From Dama dama (taxonomy: Eukaryota > Chordata > Mammalia > Artiodactyla > Cervidae), in contig NC_083710.1 in NCBI RefSeq assembly GCF_033118175.1, forward strand, positions 43,617,501-43,681,500: a stretch of DNA of 64,000 bases, written 5' to 3'. The notes beneath the pieces are model-generated. The model worked only from the letters and a program-made list of their open reading frames with translations. It was not told the origin of the DNA and did no database searches. Below, one piece after another: positions 1-12,266 of the stretch; position 1 is the stretch's first letter, and each line of letters starts with the position of its first letter. A program made the position numbers and the translations under genes.

Positions 1-167
1 ACTATAGCCTGCCGGGCTTCTCTTTCCATGGGATTTTCAGGCAAGAATACTGGAGTGGGTTGTCATTTCCTTCTCCAGGGGATCTTCATGACCCAAGGAT
101 CAAACCTACATCACCTGTGTCTCCAGCGTTGCAGGCAGATTCTTTACCACTGAGCCATTGGGGAAGA
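1..167 (-). mobile_element. Bov-tA SINE, cut by window start
   Basis: Reads on the minus strand as a Bov-tA SINE. The reversed tRNA-like head (ending near 167 in a decayed form of the usual gagccaccagggaag) lies at the right, and the Bov-A body with the reversed 'gcaagaatactggagtggg' block at 40-60 lies at the left. The 3' tail is outside the window, so target-site duplications cannot be tested. Several substitutions suggest a copy of middling age. Confidence 0.9.
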
Positions 168-185
168 TTATACATTTACTTATAA

Positions 186-189
<4 letters not shown>

Positions 190-216
<27 letters not shown>

Positions 217-217
217 C
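190..217. repeat. (AC)n microsatellite
   Basis: About 14 uninterrupted AC units, followed by a short CG/TA-rich stretch. Likely to vary in length between individuals. Confidence 0.95.
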
Positions 218-1448
218 GCGTATATATACTACAGCATTTTCTTCTTCTTTAGACATGTTAATATTTAATCCAGTGAAGGAATGAAACCTTGTTTCTTACC
301 CCCACTTGCCATTTATCTTTATGGGTTGCTGGTTGTGGGTGTATGTGTCTGAGCAATGCCCAGGGACAAGGGTCAGGTTCTTCTGGTAAACCAACAGCTG
401 CAACTGCTTTGATTATTTGCTTGAAAAAAAACCAGGCATGATTCCAACTTGGGTAGTAGGAAATCTAGGGGGAAGCACTGGATTAGAAAATCCTACACTT
501 GTAGGTTAGAACTAGAAGACCCATCTGACCCAAAGACCTCATTTCATACAGCAACTAACAATGTGGAATACCTCTTTTCTAGAAGCTGGGAAAACATTTT
601 GCTCAAAACTTAGAGGAAGAAAAATTTTCATTATTTTTAATCAATTGATCAAAGCTAAGGCAGGTAATAATCAGAAGGAGAAAAATATCATTAAGTTCTG
701 GTACTTTAGGCTTTAAAGTCTCACAAAAGCCTCAGGAGGTAACAAGCAGAGTAGAGCTGCAGGCAACATCTCCACTCAATTCTGGAACCATTTTCAAGGC
801 ACAGTAACTTGGATGCACTCAGAGTTCCTGTATCCTTATTGTGCCTAAAAAGAAAATGCTTTTGTTGCAAGGTGATGTAGAGAATGAAAAGATTCTTAGA
901 GATACCTTTTAATTTCCTAAAAACACTGACCCCAAATTATATGAAACTGTAACATTAAACAAATTCTCCCAAATTTCATCTTATAACTAAAGACGTTTTC
1001 ATGCTATACTTGTTCTAAGAAGTATATGTTTTACATTAAATAAAAGAACAAGCTGCCTTTGGAAGTGAGAACACTCCATATCCCCAGAAGAAACCTGTAT
1101 GTTTTATTGTTGATAGGAAAAGGAACTCTGCCAAGCAGTGAACTAATGAATTAGAATTTGGCAGCACTCCATGCCTGATACAATTTAGTTCAAATTTATG
1201 AAATCTACCATTTCCAGAAATCCACTTCTGCCTAAGGCCTCTCTGTACTTTTCAGAGTAAAAAGCATAACATTGCTAGACTTCTAATTTTATCTTACTGA
1301 TAAGGAAAAAATTATGAACAATATATGTTTTCTAAACTGAATCTCTAACAGTTTCTTCAATTTTCCAACAGCAGCAAATCAGTTGAAATCAGCATCTCTC
1401 TGAGTATATAGCAGAATATTTCCATCTCTTATTAAATTAAGTCCCCTT
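218..1448. other. Unassigned AT-rich DNA
   Basis: No convincing ORF, RNA gene or recognisable repeat. A short piece near 490-560 has a loose resemblance to old mammalian repeats, too weak to name. Confidence 0.5.
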
Positions 1449-1459
1449 AGACATGACAG

Positions 1460-1714
1460 CAACCCACTCCAGTACTCTTGCCTGGAAAATCCCATGGACG
1501 GAAGAGCCTGGTAGGCTGCAGTCCACGGGGTCGCTAGGAGTCAGACACGACTGAGCGACTTCACTTTCACTTTTCACTTTCACGCACTGGAGAAGGAAAC
1601 GGCAAACCACTCCAGCGTTCTTGCCTGGAGAATCCCAGGGACGGGGGAGCCTGGTGGGCTGCCGTCTATGGGGTCGCACAGAGTCGGACACGACTGAAGT
1701 GACTTAGCAGCAGC
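1460..1714 (+). mobile_element. Bov-A2 SINE with exact target-site duplication
   Basis: Two Bov-A monomers in tandem, joined by the typical cttcactttcacttttcac linker near 1558-1582, and ending in an (AGC)n tail. The first ~16 bases of the consensus are missing, so the copy is slightly 5' truncated. It is bounded by an 11-bp direct repeat AGACATGACAG (1449-1459 and 1715-1725), the footprint of target-primed insertion. The body is close to consensus, so this is one of the younger insertions here. The reading frames through it on both strands are not genes. Confidence 0.95.
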
Positions 1715-1725
1715 AGACATGACAG

Positions 1726-3889
1726 ACCTAATTATCTCCAGAAAATGTCTGCTGCCTCCCAATGCTTGACACCCTTTTAGAAAGGAAGGAATATCAGCTC
1801 TGTTCAAAGGCATGCTGTCTTCATATTCTTTAAACAAGAACAACACCTCTTTTCACACCAAGGGAAACAATAATAATAAAGTCTTCTATCAGTCATTGTG
1901 AAAAATAATTATCATTAATGGTAGATTAAAACTCACTTTATTTGGAGGAATTTCTTTCAAAATTATACTTTAGAAAGGAGCAAGGAAGGATGAGAAAGTT
2001 GTACATTTTAAATTCCTAAGAAGAATAAACCTGAGATGCTAATTAGAAGACTAAGGCTCAGATCTCAAGAAAGTGATGTCTTCTTTCTAAATGCATACAT
2101 AATTATTTCTCTTTCTTTTTAAGTGGCTGAGATTAGCCAACATCCTACTTTCACCGCATTCATGATACTTGCCCAACCAGCACTGATCACAGGCCACTGG
2201 AACTGCTCTGTGGGCTCTGTCTCGTATCTGCCATCATGGCCACACTCACCCTGTAGTCCTCGTGTATGTATAGCCCTCTGCCCCAGTCCTAGCTCCCTTT
2301 TTCAACTTTCTTCTCTAACAGAGTCAGTTGTCCCTTCCACATAACATTTTAAAACTATTTTTATGGCATTTCTCACAACACCCTTAACCACCTGATTAAA
2401 CATATTTTCTATTTGTAAAATGGTGAGTTTTTCACCTACCAAAGCTGTGCATTTTTATGCTTTGAAATGCCTTACACATTTAGAACCTTCCATATGTGTT
2501 GATAAAATCATACAATTAAGTCAGTTTGTCCTGCAGCGGGGAGTGAGGGGTGGGCGGAGAATCCTTAAATATCTACTTCCTTTGCTTACCCGGTTTCCTC
2601 TTCTATGATGCTTTTATTTGCAGTTACTGGTGGTTAACCATTTGCTAAAAAATATATTTACACTATAATAGGCACTGATGAAAAATTTAGTTCACTCTGA
2701 AGTAACTGAATCGCCACAGGAAATCATTTTGTATGAATGACAAAAGCAATACCAGTCTCATTTGGCCTTGTTGTGACCTTAGAATTAAAAAGACACACAA
2801 TGAATACACACATGTACTTTGGCATCTTGCTCAAGACACATCTTGGTTTATGGAACCAATTTAAAAAGAATTGGTGTGTTGAATTAAGAGAAATGTAAAG
2901 TAGAGAAGAATAAAAATTTAATAGAAACGTAAAATGACAAAAAGACCTCTTTATATAAGACATTACAAAGTAAATAATCTATTGCTAGTTTAGCATATAC
3001 AAGAAATACTATTTTGTTTTAGTAACGTGCTGTATTAAGAAATGTTTTCTATCCTATAACGATTTCTCTGTATCCCATTTTCACTGTATTCACTTAAGGG
3101 ATGTCTTTCATCGAAAGGGTCTTACTCTCTGTACATTTGACTTTTAATTTTGTATTTTGGCATCCCATTTCAGCTTATCAGATATTTCACAATTTCTCAC
3201 TAATTGCTTTTTAAAACTCATATCAGTTATTCTTCAGAAGCAGACTAGAACTCTATCTGGAACTGAATACAATAGACCACCAGGCTCAAGTAATTCCAGT
3301 ATCATTTCTAAATCATTCAGGTTTTTCAGAGATGGATCAATGCTTCAGGTTTTTCTAATATTTTAAAATCTGCTCTAAGGCTTTGGTTTAGTGATTACCT
3401 GATATTATTGTATCAGAGGCTAGAGCGTTTCATAAGCATGGGGAGATTTCCAAATAGGAAAGAGATACAGAAAACAAAATCTATTTATGTTGAAACTGGA
3501 TCATAATTTTAAGTGGGAATTACCAAATGTATGGGAGCAAATATTCTTGTATTTTTATAACAATGGAGCATATGCTAGGTGTATGATGTGCTCCATTAGG
3601 CAATTTTATTTTTAAGTCATCTCTTTAAGTCCCAGAGGCAGTCTCCTTTCTCCCTCTATATTTGCTGTGGAATTACTCACTGTTGTCAGAAGCTAGATAC
3701 CCTAAAGGAAATCTCCAGAACACTAAGAACTGTACAAAGAGGAGCAAGACATTGGACTCACTCTGATAAAACAAAAGGAAGCTGTTTTGTGGGAATTTAA
3801 AAAAAAAGAAAAAAAGTAATATCAATCTTATCTGGATTTTACTTAGATGTCTAAATTCTATCCATACCTTAAAACCCACTCAAATACTA
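1726..3889. other. Unassigned DNA
   Basis: No supported gene. A more GC-rich patch at 2120-2345 keeps a 73-codon open frame on the plus strand, but it has no recognisable domain or splice context. The rest is AT-rich with no named repeat that I can see. Confidence 0.45.
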
Positions 3890-4465
3890 GTATAGCTGGC
3901 AAACCTAAGCCTGCTTCAGAGCCTTTAGGTCTCCTTTCTGCCTGGCACACTCATCTCCCTTATTTTCATATATCTGGTTAATTTCATCCTTTAAGCTTCA
4001 GCTCAAATATTATATCTTTAAGGAGACTAGCCTATATAATGGGCTTCCCTGATGGCTCAGACAGTAAAGAATCTGTCTGCAGTGCAGAAGAGCCACGTTC
4101 AATCCCTGGATCAGAAAGATCCCCTGAAGAAGGGAATGGAAAACCACTCCAGTGCCTGGAGAATTCCATGGGCAGAGGAGCCTGGAAAGCTACATATAGT
4201 CCATGGGGTCATAGAGAGTTGGACACGACTGAGCAACTAACATTTCCACACTTCCATATAATAAATCTCTCTTGCCTATCACTCTCTAACACGTTTCCTC
4301 AGAGTTCATAACATTACCTGATATTATTTTTTCTTTGTTTCCTTCTTTGCTTTATAAAATAGATTACTTACCTTCTGTGTTATCTCCTATATCCTTGGTG
4401 TCTACCTCAATGCCTGACATATATTAAATAAATATCAACGGGTTGAATGAATAAAGAAACATATT
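3890..4465 (+). mobile_element. L2 LINE 3' end, split by a SINE
   Basis: Old L2 fragment. The part before 4040 resembles the L2 stretch around 'cttcagctcaaat', and the part after 4255 resembles the L2 terminal region, including 'atgcctgacatatattaaa' and a tgaatgaata end near 4445-4452. A Bov-tA at 4041-4255 interrupts it, which orders the events: L2 first, SINE later. Highly diverged, called by eye. Confidence 0.6.
4041..4255 (+). mobile_element. Bov-tA SINE nested in L2
   Basis: Starts with the standard gggcttccctgatggctcag head, then the Bov-A body and a gagcaactaacatttccac tail. A 7-bp ATATAAT lies on both sides (4034-4040 and 4256-4262), a possible but short target-site duplication. Moderately diverged. 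Confidence 0.92.
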
Positions 4466-5974
4466 CCTTTCTGAGTCTTAACATATCTTCACTCTGTCTT
4501 ATCTCTGGTCTTGATATTCAGCCTTGCCCCAAAACTTTGCATATATATCACCTGGCCACTTTTCACTCTCAGGATTTATGTAATTCAAAAATATCCTACA
4601 TTAAGCTACAAATCAATTTTATTTTATTTTTTAAATAGGCATACATACATTAAGCACTCAAACAATATGGTTTGAATGGGTGGATGTAAATTATATCAAT
4701 GGCAAGTTTAAGAATGAGTATTTCTATCTTCCTCAGCAACTTTAAAAATGTTCAGTTTTCTAAAGTCTCTGAGATGCACCTCTACAACTATAGCTCTGGC
4801 CTGCACTATGGGTAAATTCTACTGACCTCCAAACCCACACAAAGCCATGCAAAGGAAAGTGCCTATAGCTCCAAATAATTTATCTAATTGTGTAAGAGTT
4901 GGATAGGAAATAAAACATGCCAACTGAGACAATAAGATGGATGTGATCAACTTTTAGCCTTTATATTTATTAAAGATACCTCTCTAGTCCTCAGAAGAGC
5001 CTTTAGCAGAAGACAGCTTTAAAACTCTTGCATAAGCAGATAGAGATTTTGGGAAAGTTTGAAAACTGAATTTGAGACTTCAATGGGCATCATCACTTCT
5101 TTATTGCCAACATAATTTTCTCAGTCTGGACTCTGGCAGGGAAATCAGACAACTCTCACTGCAACCTGGGGGTTGACATTAATTAAACACATAAAATCAT
5201 AAAGCATCTGTGGTGAGTTTAGATGCCAAATGAGATGGACCAATTTTAAAACTAAACTTCTTACAAAGGTAACTGAATGTCAGAATCATGTTTTTTCCCA
5301 AAATAACAATAATTACAATGTCTTTCTATAGTACATATACACATTCTTACAATTGACATAATTGGTATCACTAGACCTTTTAATGTTCCTGTGAGCAAAG
5401 TTACAAGGGCATAGGTGTTAATGTTTATTTTAGACCCAAAGAAAATAAATCTGCTTCATTTTTTTTCATACAACAAAAGCTAATAGAACAAAATGTATAC
5501 TTATTTCTATATACCCTTGGCTTGAATGTTTATGTAGCTCACACACTGACAGCAGGAATTAGAAGTGTCGACTTTCTTCAGTGCCTTTTATCCCAAAGCA
5601 TGAAAGACCCTGATGCACAGACACAAAATAAATAGTTTTTGTTACAGCTTTATCCTTTATGAAATTTTGTAAGTGGGCCTTGTCTTCTATGGGTTTTTTG
5701 TTTTTTGTTTTTACCATACCTATGTAGTCAATGAAACACTAAACAAATGACTTAGGCATATGATACACAAGCAGTCATGTTGAAATTACACTAGTTTAGC
5801 TTATTTCCTATCAGTAAGTAGAAACAACAGTATCCCTGTAGTACAAAATAGCATCAAACTCCAAAAGAGGAACGGTTTCACTTTATTCATGGGCAATAAG
5901 ACTGACACTGACCCAGTGACAGTGTATTTCTTCTTCAAAAAGGACTATGAACAGATATGCTATTATCATTCCCT
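4466..5974. other. Unassigned AT-rich DNA
   Basis: Nothing recognisable beyond short T/G runs near 5693-5712. No ORF with coding character. Confidence 0.5.
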
Positions 5975-5987
5975 ATCCTAAAAATGA

Positions 5988-6194
5988 CTTCCCTGGTGGC
6001 TCAGATGGTAAAGTGTCTGCGTGCAATGCAGGAGACCCGGGTTCGATCCCTGGGTTGGGAAGATCCCCTGGAGAAGGAAATGGCAACCCACTCCAGTACT
6101 CTTGCCTGGAAAATCCCATGGACAGAGGAGCCTGGTAGCCTACAGTCCATGGGGTCACAAAGAGTCAGACATGACTGAGAGACTTCACTTTCAC
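5988..6194 (+). mobile_element. Bov-tA SINE with 13-bp target-site duplication
   Basis: Complete Bov-tA: tRNA-Glu-like head, Bov-A body and a gacttcactttcac tail. It is bounded by a perfect 13-bp repeat ATCCTAAAAATGA at 5975-5987 and 6195-6207, so the borders are exact. It is close to consensus and therefore fairly young. The four overlapping 60-73 codon frames through it are by-products of the SINE. Confidence 0.97.
5997..6050 (+). promoter_or_regulatory. Internal RNA polymerase III promoter (A and B boxes) of the Bov-tA
   Basis: The A-box-like TGGCTCAGATGG (5997-6008) and the B-box GGTTCGATCCC (6040-6050) sit in the tRNA-derived head, spaced as in a tRNA gene. Both match the tRNA consensus well, so this copy keeps an intact-looking Pol III promoter. 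Whether it is transcribed cannot be seen from sequence. Confidence 0.7.
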
Positions 6195-6207
6195 ATCCTA
6201 AAAATGA

Positions 6208-9125
6208 AGAAATTGAAGATCAGCAAAATAATATGATTTCTTCAAGATTATCCATGTGGAAATTGCCAGAAGGATAGAAGTGATTTGAATGGATGTAAGA
6301 GAAGACTGCTATGTAAAGTGTGTGGTTGCCCAAGAACTGGACTTTTGGCTATATCTTGGGCAAACGATAACAGTGAGGCACTCTATGTGAAGATGCTAAA
6401 TCACAAAAAGAAGTTTAGAATTTACTCTAAAGTCAAATGTTTACCATTGATGTGTTTCAACACAGGAATGGCATGATTTCCCTTGAGGCCAGTGCAGACA
6501 CACGCCTTTACAAGACATTCTGAAATCAAATGAAACTTACAAAAGGAAAAGCAATCGAGTGAGTTTTTGGAATTCAAGGAGGAAATAATGGCTACCAGAG
6601 AAACCAGACTGGGCCCTGCAAAATGAGAGTAAAAAAAAAAATAGTAAAATGCTATTTTAGATTTCCTACTTAGAGAAACATTTGTAGTTAGAACCTTTAA
6701 GATAACGGGGGAAATGACTGAAAGGGTAGGTAGGCAGTGAATAATTTTTTGCCTAACAAGTGGCAATATATCTTAGAGAATTTATCAAGTAATTGACTCT
6801 TAGAAACAAATCCGTTCATAAAAAGATAAATAAATGGATAAATCTGACATTCAAAATTATGTAGCATTTAGTGCAAAGAAAACCAATACTGTAATAGAGA
6901 AATAACTAAACTATGAAAAAATATGCTATTTTAATAAGAAAGGTGCCTTGACTTGCTTTTTTAAAATTTTTTAAATAATTTTTAACACAAAACTTTAAGG
7001 ACTTGTTGGTAACTCTGTAAATGAATCAGTTCCTGATATGAACTTCCTGGTTCTTCTTTTGTCAAAGTACTTCAGCTCAGAGACCTTTTGAAGAGCTTCT
7101 TCAGGTGAGCATCATTGCCATCTGGGAAATCCTGACTTCTCTGAGTTTTGTGACTCATTTCTCCTCAGCCTTGTAGATTTCAAACAAAGAAATCATCCAT
7201 AACAGCAACAAAAACAAATACTCCAAAGTTTCATGGGTTTTCTTTTTTGTGGTAGGAAAAAAACCTTGATATTTCTGTGTGATTAAAAATTCAATCTTAT
7301 GTTATCTCATGCTGTTCTTATGTTAGGGTTTATGTTTTAAATACTATGTTTCAAGTCAACAGTCTGGCTGTAATACCCTCTACACCACTGTGCTTTATCA
7401 ATTATAAATTAGCCAGTTACTAAAGTATCATGAGCCATGAGTATCATTCAAGGATCCCCTCTTAAGAAAAGCACCTAAGAGAACCATTTGTCCTACTCAG
7501 CTAGAATTTAGATTCCATCTGAATATCCATGCAGCACTGAATACAATTGGGATTTTATACTCTTCAAATTAATGTAGTTAGGAGTTAGTCTGTAGAGCAG
7601 TCAAGCAATTTTCCTAGCCACTTTAATATTTTAAGCATTTCTGAAATCCAAGTACCATGGGAAAATTTATTTGAAATTTCAGATAATTTAAATGGAACAA
7701 CAGTAGTAAATGAGATAAATAGGGAGATTCTTGGAAAGAACACTTTCTTTGGGTGTTTTTCATCACACTTTTAGTTCACAATACAATTCATGGGATAAAA
7801 TGATTTAACAATCTGGGTGTGTAGAGGAAACCATTCCAGATATCCTTCCTGATTGCAGAATGAGCCAGAATTGTTAGTCAATTCTCTGTCACTTTACTTC
7901 AGCTGTAAATTTCTGTTCAAATACAAGGAAATACTCAGGGAAACAAAGCATACGCAAACAGACAAACCTCCCAGTTAATGAAATGCCTCTGTGAGGACTG
8001 CAATCAATAACAGTATAATCTATGTTCATAAATAAGAGTATGGCCTCAAAAGAGGAGAGGGCAGTGATGAATTATTCAGGAGGTCTGCTGTGAGGCTACT
8101 TCCAGGCTTAAAGCTTTTCAGCAACAGAACAAACTGGCTTAGCACTTGCTGACTCCAGCCTCCTTCAAATAGCTAAATCTCTTTCTTCTTGCCCTGAATA
8201 TAATTTATCCAAATAGCCCAACGCTCTTGCAGCTTATCTGAGGTCAAGCTCCAAAGAGAGTCACTGAACTCCAGGTGGAGTAAGTCACTTTTGGCAGGTC
8301 CCCCACCCATACGCAGAGCTATTATTTAAGGTGGGGAACCATTGACTCTAGAAAGTACTACTGACAGTATATGGAAGACTGGGACCTCATAAACACTTTA
8401 ATTTCTAAAGACTGTCAGGCAGGGTTAATGTGAGAGGGAATTAGTAGTTAATAAGGGGGAATAATAGAAAATGAAACCATTTCCCCTTGCCAGATGTCTG
8501 CAATTTTCTGCCTCTTCTCGTTAGTTTCACAACCAGAGAAGATGTTGTAATAATAGCAATCACAATTCCTCCAAGGATTACAAATGATTTTGCCCCCTCT
8601 AGACTTACTAAAATGATAACAGTGATATGCTATATGCAGTGAATAGTGTTTGGGAATTAGAGAAAGCCAAACTTTATTAGCTGGCCAAGCCCACAGTCTA
8701 AGCATCATGATCAAGTCAGCCTTAAGTGACCCTGGGAGGAGAGATTTTGCCATGATTTCTGGGAAACAATTATAAAACAAATAATGTTTACAATTATTAA
8801 TTTTTCATATTCAGGCTAAATTTTCCTTGGCTTTATTCCTTCCATCTGTTAATACTTATTTGCCTAAATAGTTACCCTAAATAATTTACTTTGTGCAAAG
8901 CTAACATTTTTAGATTATAACACTTGATAAAATAGGAAGATAATGCTAGTCTCTTTTTCAAATTGAATTGTACCAATATCTCAATTTTTTCCTAAAATAA
9001 AAACATTTCAAAAACATGTCAACTTTCAAAGCACCCGACTCTCCAAAAGTTTCTATCTAGAATTTTAGTTTTAAAACTTCAGATGATTAAAGTGGACTAT
9101 ATATATATATTCTCTTAGGAATTTT
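6208..9125. other. Unassigned DNA
   Basis: No gene or named repeat recognised. Two minus-strand open frames (6422-6766, 114 codons; 8448-8780, 110 codons) show no domain, no splice context and no codon pattern I trust. A patch at 8100-8345 is less AT-rich and more complex than its surroundings and could be a conserved non-coding element. Confidence 0.45.
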
Positions 9126-9460
9126 TTGATGTGAAATATTTTTATTAAAGTTCACATACCAAATACCTCAAGCAGTGTTGATTTCCACATGCTGGACTCC
9201 AAACTCACAGACCACCATCAAAAGCCTTTCCCATCTGATCACCGGAAGAGATTGCTCACAGAAGAAGGTCAGCAGTTTTTGACCTAGTTTTTGGTTTGCA
9301 GGAGTTTCCATCAGAAAAATAAAATTGGCCATACTTCAACGCCCTCTTTCAAAACTCCTGAATGAGTAGAGATGTGTTGCCTCAGTCTTTAGCACCTTTC
9401 TTCATGTCAAAGGAAAAAGAAAACTGGTGGAGCTTCCCCTAGACATGCCTGTTTAAGGAA
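9126..9460 (-). other. Unidentified segment: possible terminal exon, 3' UTR or small retrocopy
   Basis: Seen: on the minus strand a 54-codon open frame (ATG at 9330-9332, stop TGA at 9168-9170) is followed 21 bases later by AATAAA (9141-9146) and then a short A-run. The adjacent upstream sequence reads with only scattered stops. Inference: this order (frame, stop, polyadenylation signal, A-run) fits the 3' end of a transcript or a processed pseudogene. A decayed ATTCCT repeat lies just past the A-run and just upstream near 9455-9460. I cannot match the peptide to any protein family, and it may be chance or an unlisted repeat. Confidence 0.25.
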
Positions 9461-10082
9461 TAACATGTTTGGAAAAAAGAGAATTGTCAAATAAGCTACT
9501 ACCTGCACTATTCCAAATTGAGAAATTAGAACTTTGGTTTGAGGCCACTAAAAGAAAAAATCTTTCTTAAGTTTGTCATTACATTTTGCAGTTAAATTTA
9601 GAAATTAATGAGAAACTATGGACAAAATCATGTATGTACTTTGTGGTTCTCTAGCTTTCCCACATTCAAATCGTGATACAAAATAGCCAGGACAATTAAT
9701 TAGCTACCATACATAAATAGTAACACTTTTAAGTTCAGCATATAAAATCAGAGAAGTAACTCAAAACTGGGCTTTCAAAAGTTTGGTTACTATAGCAACT
9801 CCATGTGCATGAAAGAAAATCAAAAGGAATCAAATATAAAGAAGCACATGCAGATCTTTCTCAGCCATGATAAATAAAATGTGGAAGTGAAGACCATAGC
9901 CTTAAATTACAGAAATTGCTCATAGTTTCTTTTTGGAATCAATTTTATTATTTTAATATTATCGTATTAGAAAATCTATTTGTATTCTTTAAAAAAGTTG
10001 TATTCTGGAAGGAACACTTCATATAACTACCCTTTTAGCAGATTTTTAAGGCTACAATACTGTTGTACGGGACTGTCTACAA
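9461..10082. other. Unassigned AT-rich DNA
   Basis: No gene, repeat or structure recognised. Confidence 0.5.
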
Positions 10083-10308
10083 GACTTGCCTGGTGGCTCA
10101 AACAGTAAAGAATCTGCTTGCAGTGTAGGAGACCCAGGTTTGATTCCTGGGTTGGGAAGATCCCCTGGATAAGAGAATAGCAATCCACTCCAGTATTTTT
10201 GCCTGGAGAATTCCATGGACAAAGAGGCTGGTGGGTTCACGAAGAGGAGCCTGGTGGGTTCCATTGGTTCACAAAGAGTTGGACATAACTGAGTGAATTT
10301 CACTTTCA
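10083..10308 (+). mobile_element. Bov-tA SINE with small internal duplication
   Basis: Head, body and tail are all present. Around 10222-10260 the aagaggctggtgggttc segment is repeated imperfectly with about a 20-base offset, lengthening the copy. No clear target-site duplication was found. Confidence 0.92.
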
Positions 10309-11489
10309 CTGTTGTCTATATACACAATATTTTAGCTATCTGCTGTAAAACAGTTGTTCATGAATTAGTTCTTAGTGAAGAGGAATCAAGCTACTCTCAA
10401 GTATCATTGCATTAAAAATATCTAGAGCCCATATTTAATATACTTAATGTATATAATATAGTATAGGATCTTGAATGGTGCTTTCTGACGAGATTGTGGG
10501 CATTCAGGGTGGTATGGCCGTAGACCAAACACTGCTTTCAGAAGATAGATTAGGTACTTGAATTTCACTTGTCAAATAGTTATTAAAATTACCCTTGCTA
10601 TGTGGTCTAAATTTTCCATCTTAAAGTTGCTTCTCTGTCATTATATTCCAACCATTTAAAATCCCAATGCAGGTTTTCTATAACAACATTAAACTACCTA
10701 ACTTCTAATCATTGTAACATTTCATTTTCTTTTGTAGGAAGATATTCAGGTAGTAACTGTAAATTCTGGTTTTAGTTATTAATATGCTAATATAATAAGA
10801 CCAAAAAAAGTTCATTTTTAATCCCAAATAACTGAAGTTAAACACTGCATAATATTTTTCAAGGTTATATCATTGCTTATAATTTCATATTGAGGTGGCC
10901 GAAATACACAATTCTTTAAATGATAGTGACTTACACATAGTCAAGAAAGCTATCAACAAACACGTCCAGATCTGTTTACTAGTGATCTGAAACCAGGCCA
11001 TTACAATAAAGAGAAGCATAATAACAGCCTCCAGGAGTTTTAAAGTAAAAGATAAAAGCAATTCGTGAAGTTTGTGAAGGGAATAAATGACATGATTTTC
11101 CCTTACCTCACTGTAAAAATTAATTAGCTGAAAGTTTAAATGAATTAGTTTTCAAAAAGTTATTAATCCATTCAAACATAATTATATGCTTTGATATCTT
11201 CTAGTCATTGCCCAAATGCATGTGCATTTGCACATAATGCAATTATAATGTATCTACAAGTTCACTTACTGCTGTTTTATTTTGTCCACAGACATTTTTA
11301 TGTTTGTTATTTCGATTAAAAACAGATCTATATTTTAAAAAGATATATATTTCAATTAAAATATTTGAAAATATATAAAATGTCTAGCATAGAAAAAAAC
11401 AAAAAGAAGTATTAAGAAGAGCTAGCATTTGATTCCAGCTATCAAAGCCCCACTAGCCTTCTAGACAGCCCACCCAGCTAGGGCCCCTT
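10309..11489. other. Unassigned, very AT-rich DNA
   Basis: No gene or named repeat. A/T-only runs near 11330-11385. Confidence 0.5.
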
Positions 11490-11700
11490 TCCCATTTTGG
11501 CAAGGCAGGCCCCTTGGGCCTTTGACCAGATTGTTGTTCAAATATGCTACTCTTATCATCTTGGCCTCAATTTATCCTTAAACTTCTCAGATCATCTCTG
11601 ACCATGCCTTATATATAGGAACTTTTGTCTTGTTCCCCCAACCCAGTCACTTTCTATCTCATTATTCTGTTTTGTGTCCCTAGAAGTTGCCTTACAAATA
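11490..11700 (+). mobile_element. Possible L2 LINE fragment
   Basis: The order of short motifs (a 'gggcctttg' block, 'cttctcagatca...ctgaccatgcc', then 'cagtcactttctatctcatta' followed by 'ctgtttt') follows the terminal part of L2. Strongly diverged. Confidence 0.45.
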
Positions 11701-12172
11701 AATCCTTTTACCTGCTGACACTACACCCCAGCGAAGGCGCCATCAGACAGAGAACCTGATCATCTTACTGACCCCAGCAAGGCAACACCTCACACAGAGC
11801 ATTACCAAAGCAAAGGTACTTAATAATGTGAGCTGAAAAACAATGTGTGAAGGGGAAAAATGAATTAAAAAAATAGAAAAGTCTCATACAATCCTATCAC
11901 TCAGAAGTAAACTTAATTATTTTAATATTATGCATCTCTGTCACTTAATTTTATTCATTAGTGAGCTATGATAATGAGTAGAAAGAGTTTGTGTTAAATA
12001 GTAAGTTAAAATATTGTTATACGAAAAAATATAAATGATTACTCTTAAAAATCAAAGTCATACTACAGATGTTCTTTTGTAACCCGAAATTTTATTTACC
12101 TATATGTTAAAACAATTTCAACATGACATTGAATTATGAAGTTAAATTTCATTGCTATAGTATGTGCCATAG
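11701..12172. other. Unassigned DNA with a GC-richer patch
   Basis: The patch at 11700-11820 is GC-richer, holds two CpGs and follows an AATAAA-like motif (11697-11702). It resembles LTR-type sequence but I cannot name it. The rest is AT-rich and unremarkable. Confidence 0.4.
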
Positions 12173-12224
12173 CGACTAACTAACATAACTAACTAACATA
12201 ACGACTAACTAACATAACGACTAA
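12173..12224. repeat. 16-bp minisatellite, about 3.3 units
   Basis: Tandem units of CGACTAACTAACATAA: a full unit (12173-12188), a 13-bp shortened unit, another full unit, then a partial one. A near-match of its flank (tatgtgccat at 12161, tacgtgccat at 12241) occurs on both sides. Confidence 0.85.
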
Positions 12225-12266
12225 GCACAGCTCAGCAATGTACGTGCCATTATATATTTTATAATG

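Noticed and set aside
480..560. MIR-like motif in unassigned DNA
   Set aside because: Only a loose match in a short stretch.
6040..6050. tRNA-like sequence as a tRNA gene
   Set aside because: It is the tRNA-derived head of a SINE. The head is followed by the Bov-A body and cannot yield a normal tRNA.
6422..6766. 114-codon minus-strand frame
   Set aside because: Low-complexity, with a run of aromatic residues from a poly(T) tract; no domain or gene context.
8448..8780. 110-codon minus-strand frame
   Set aside because: No recognisable domain, splice sites or conservation evidence; expected by chance in 64 kb.
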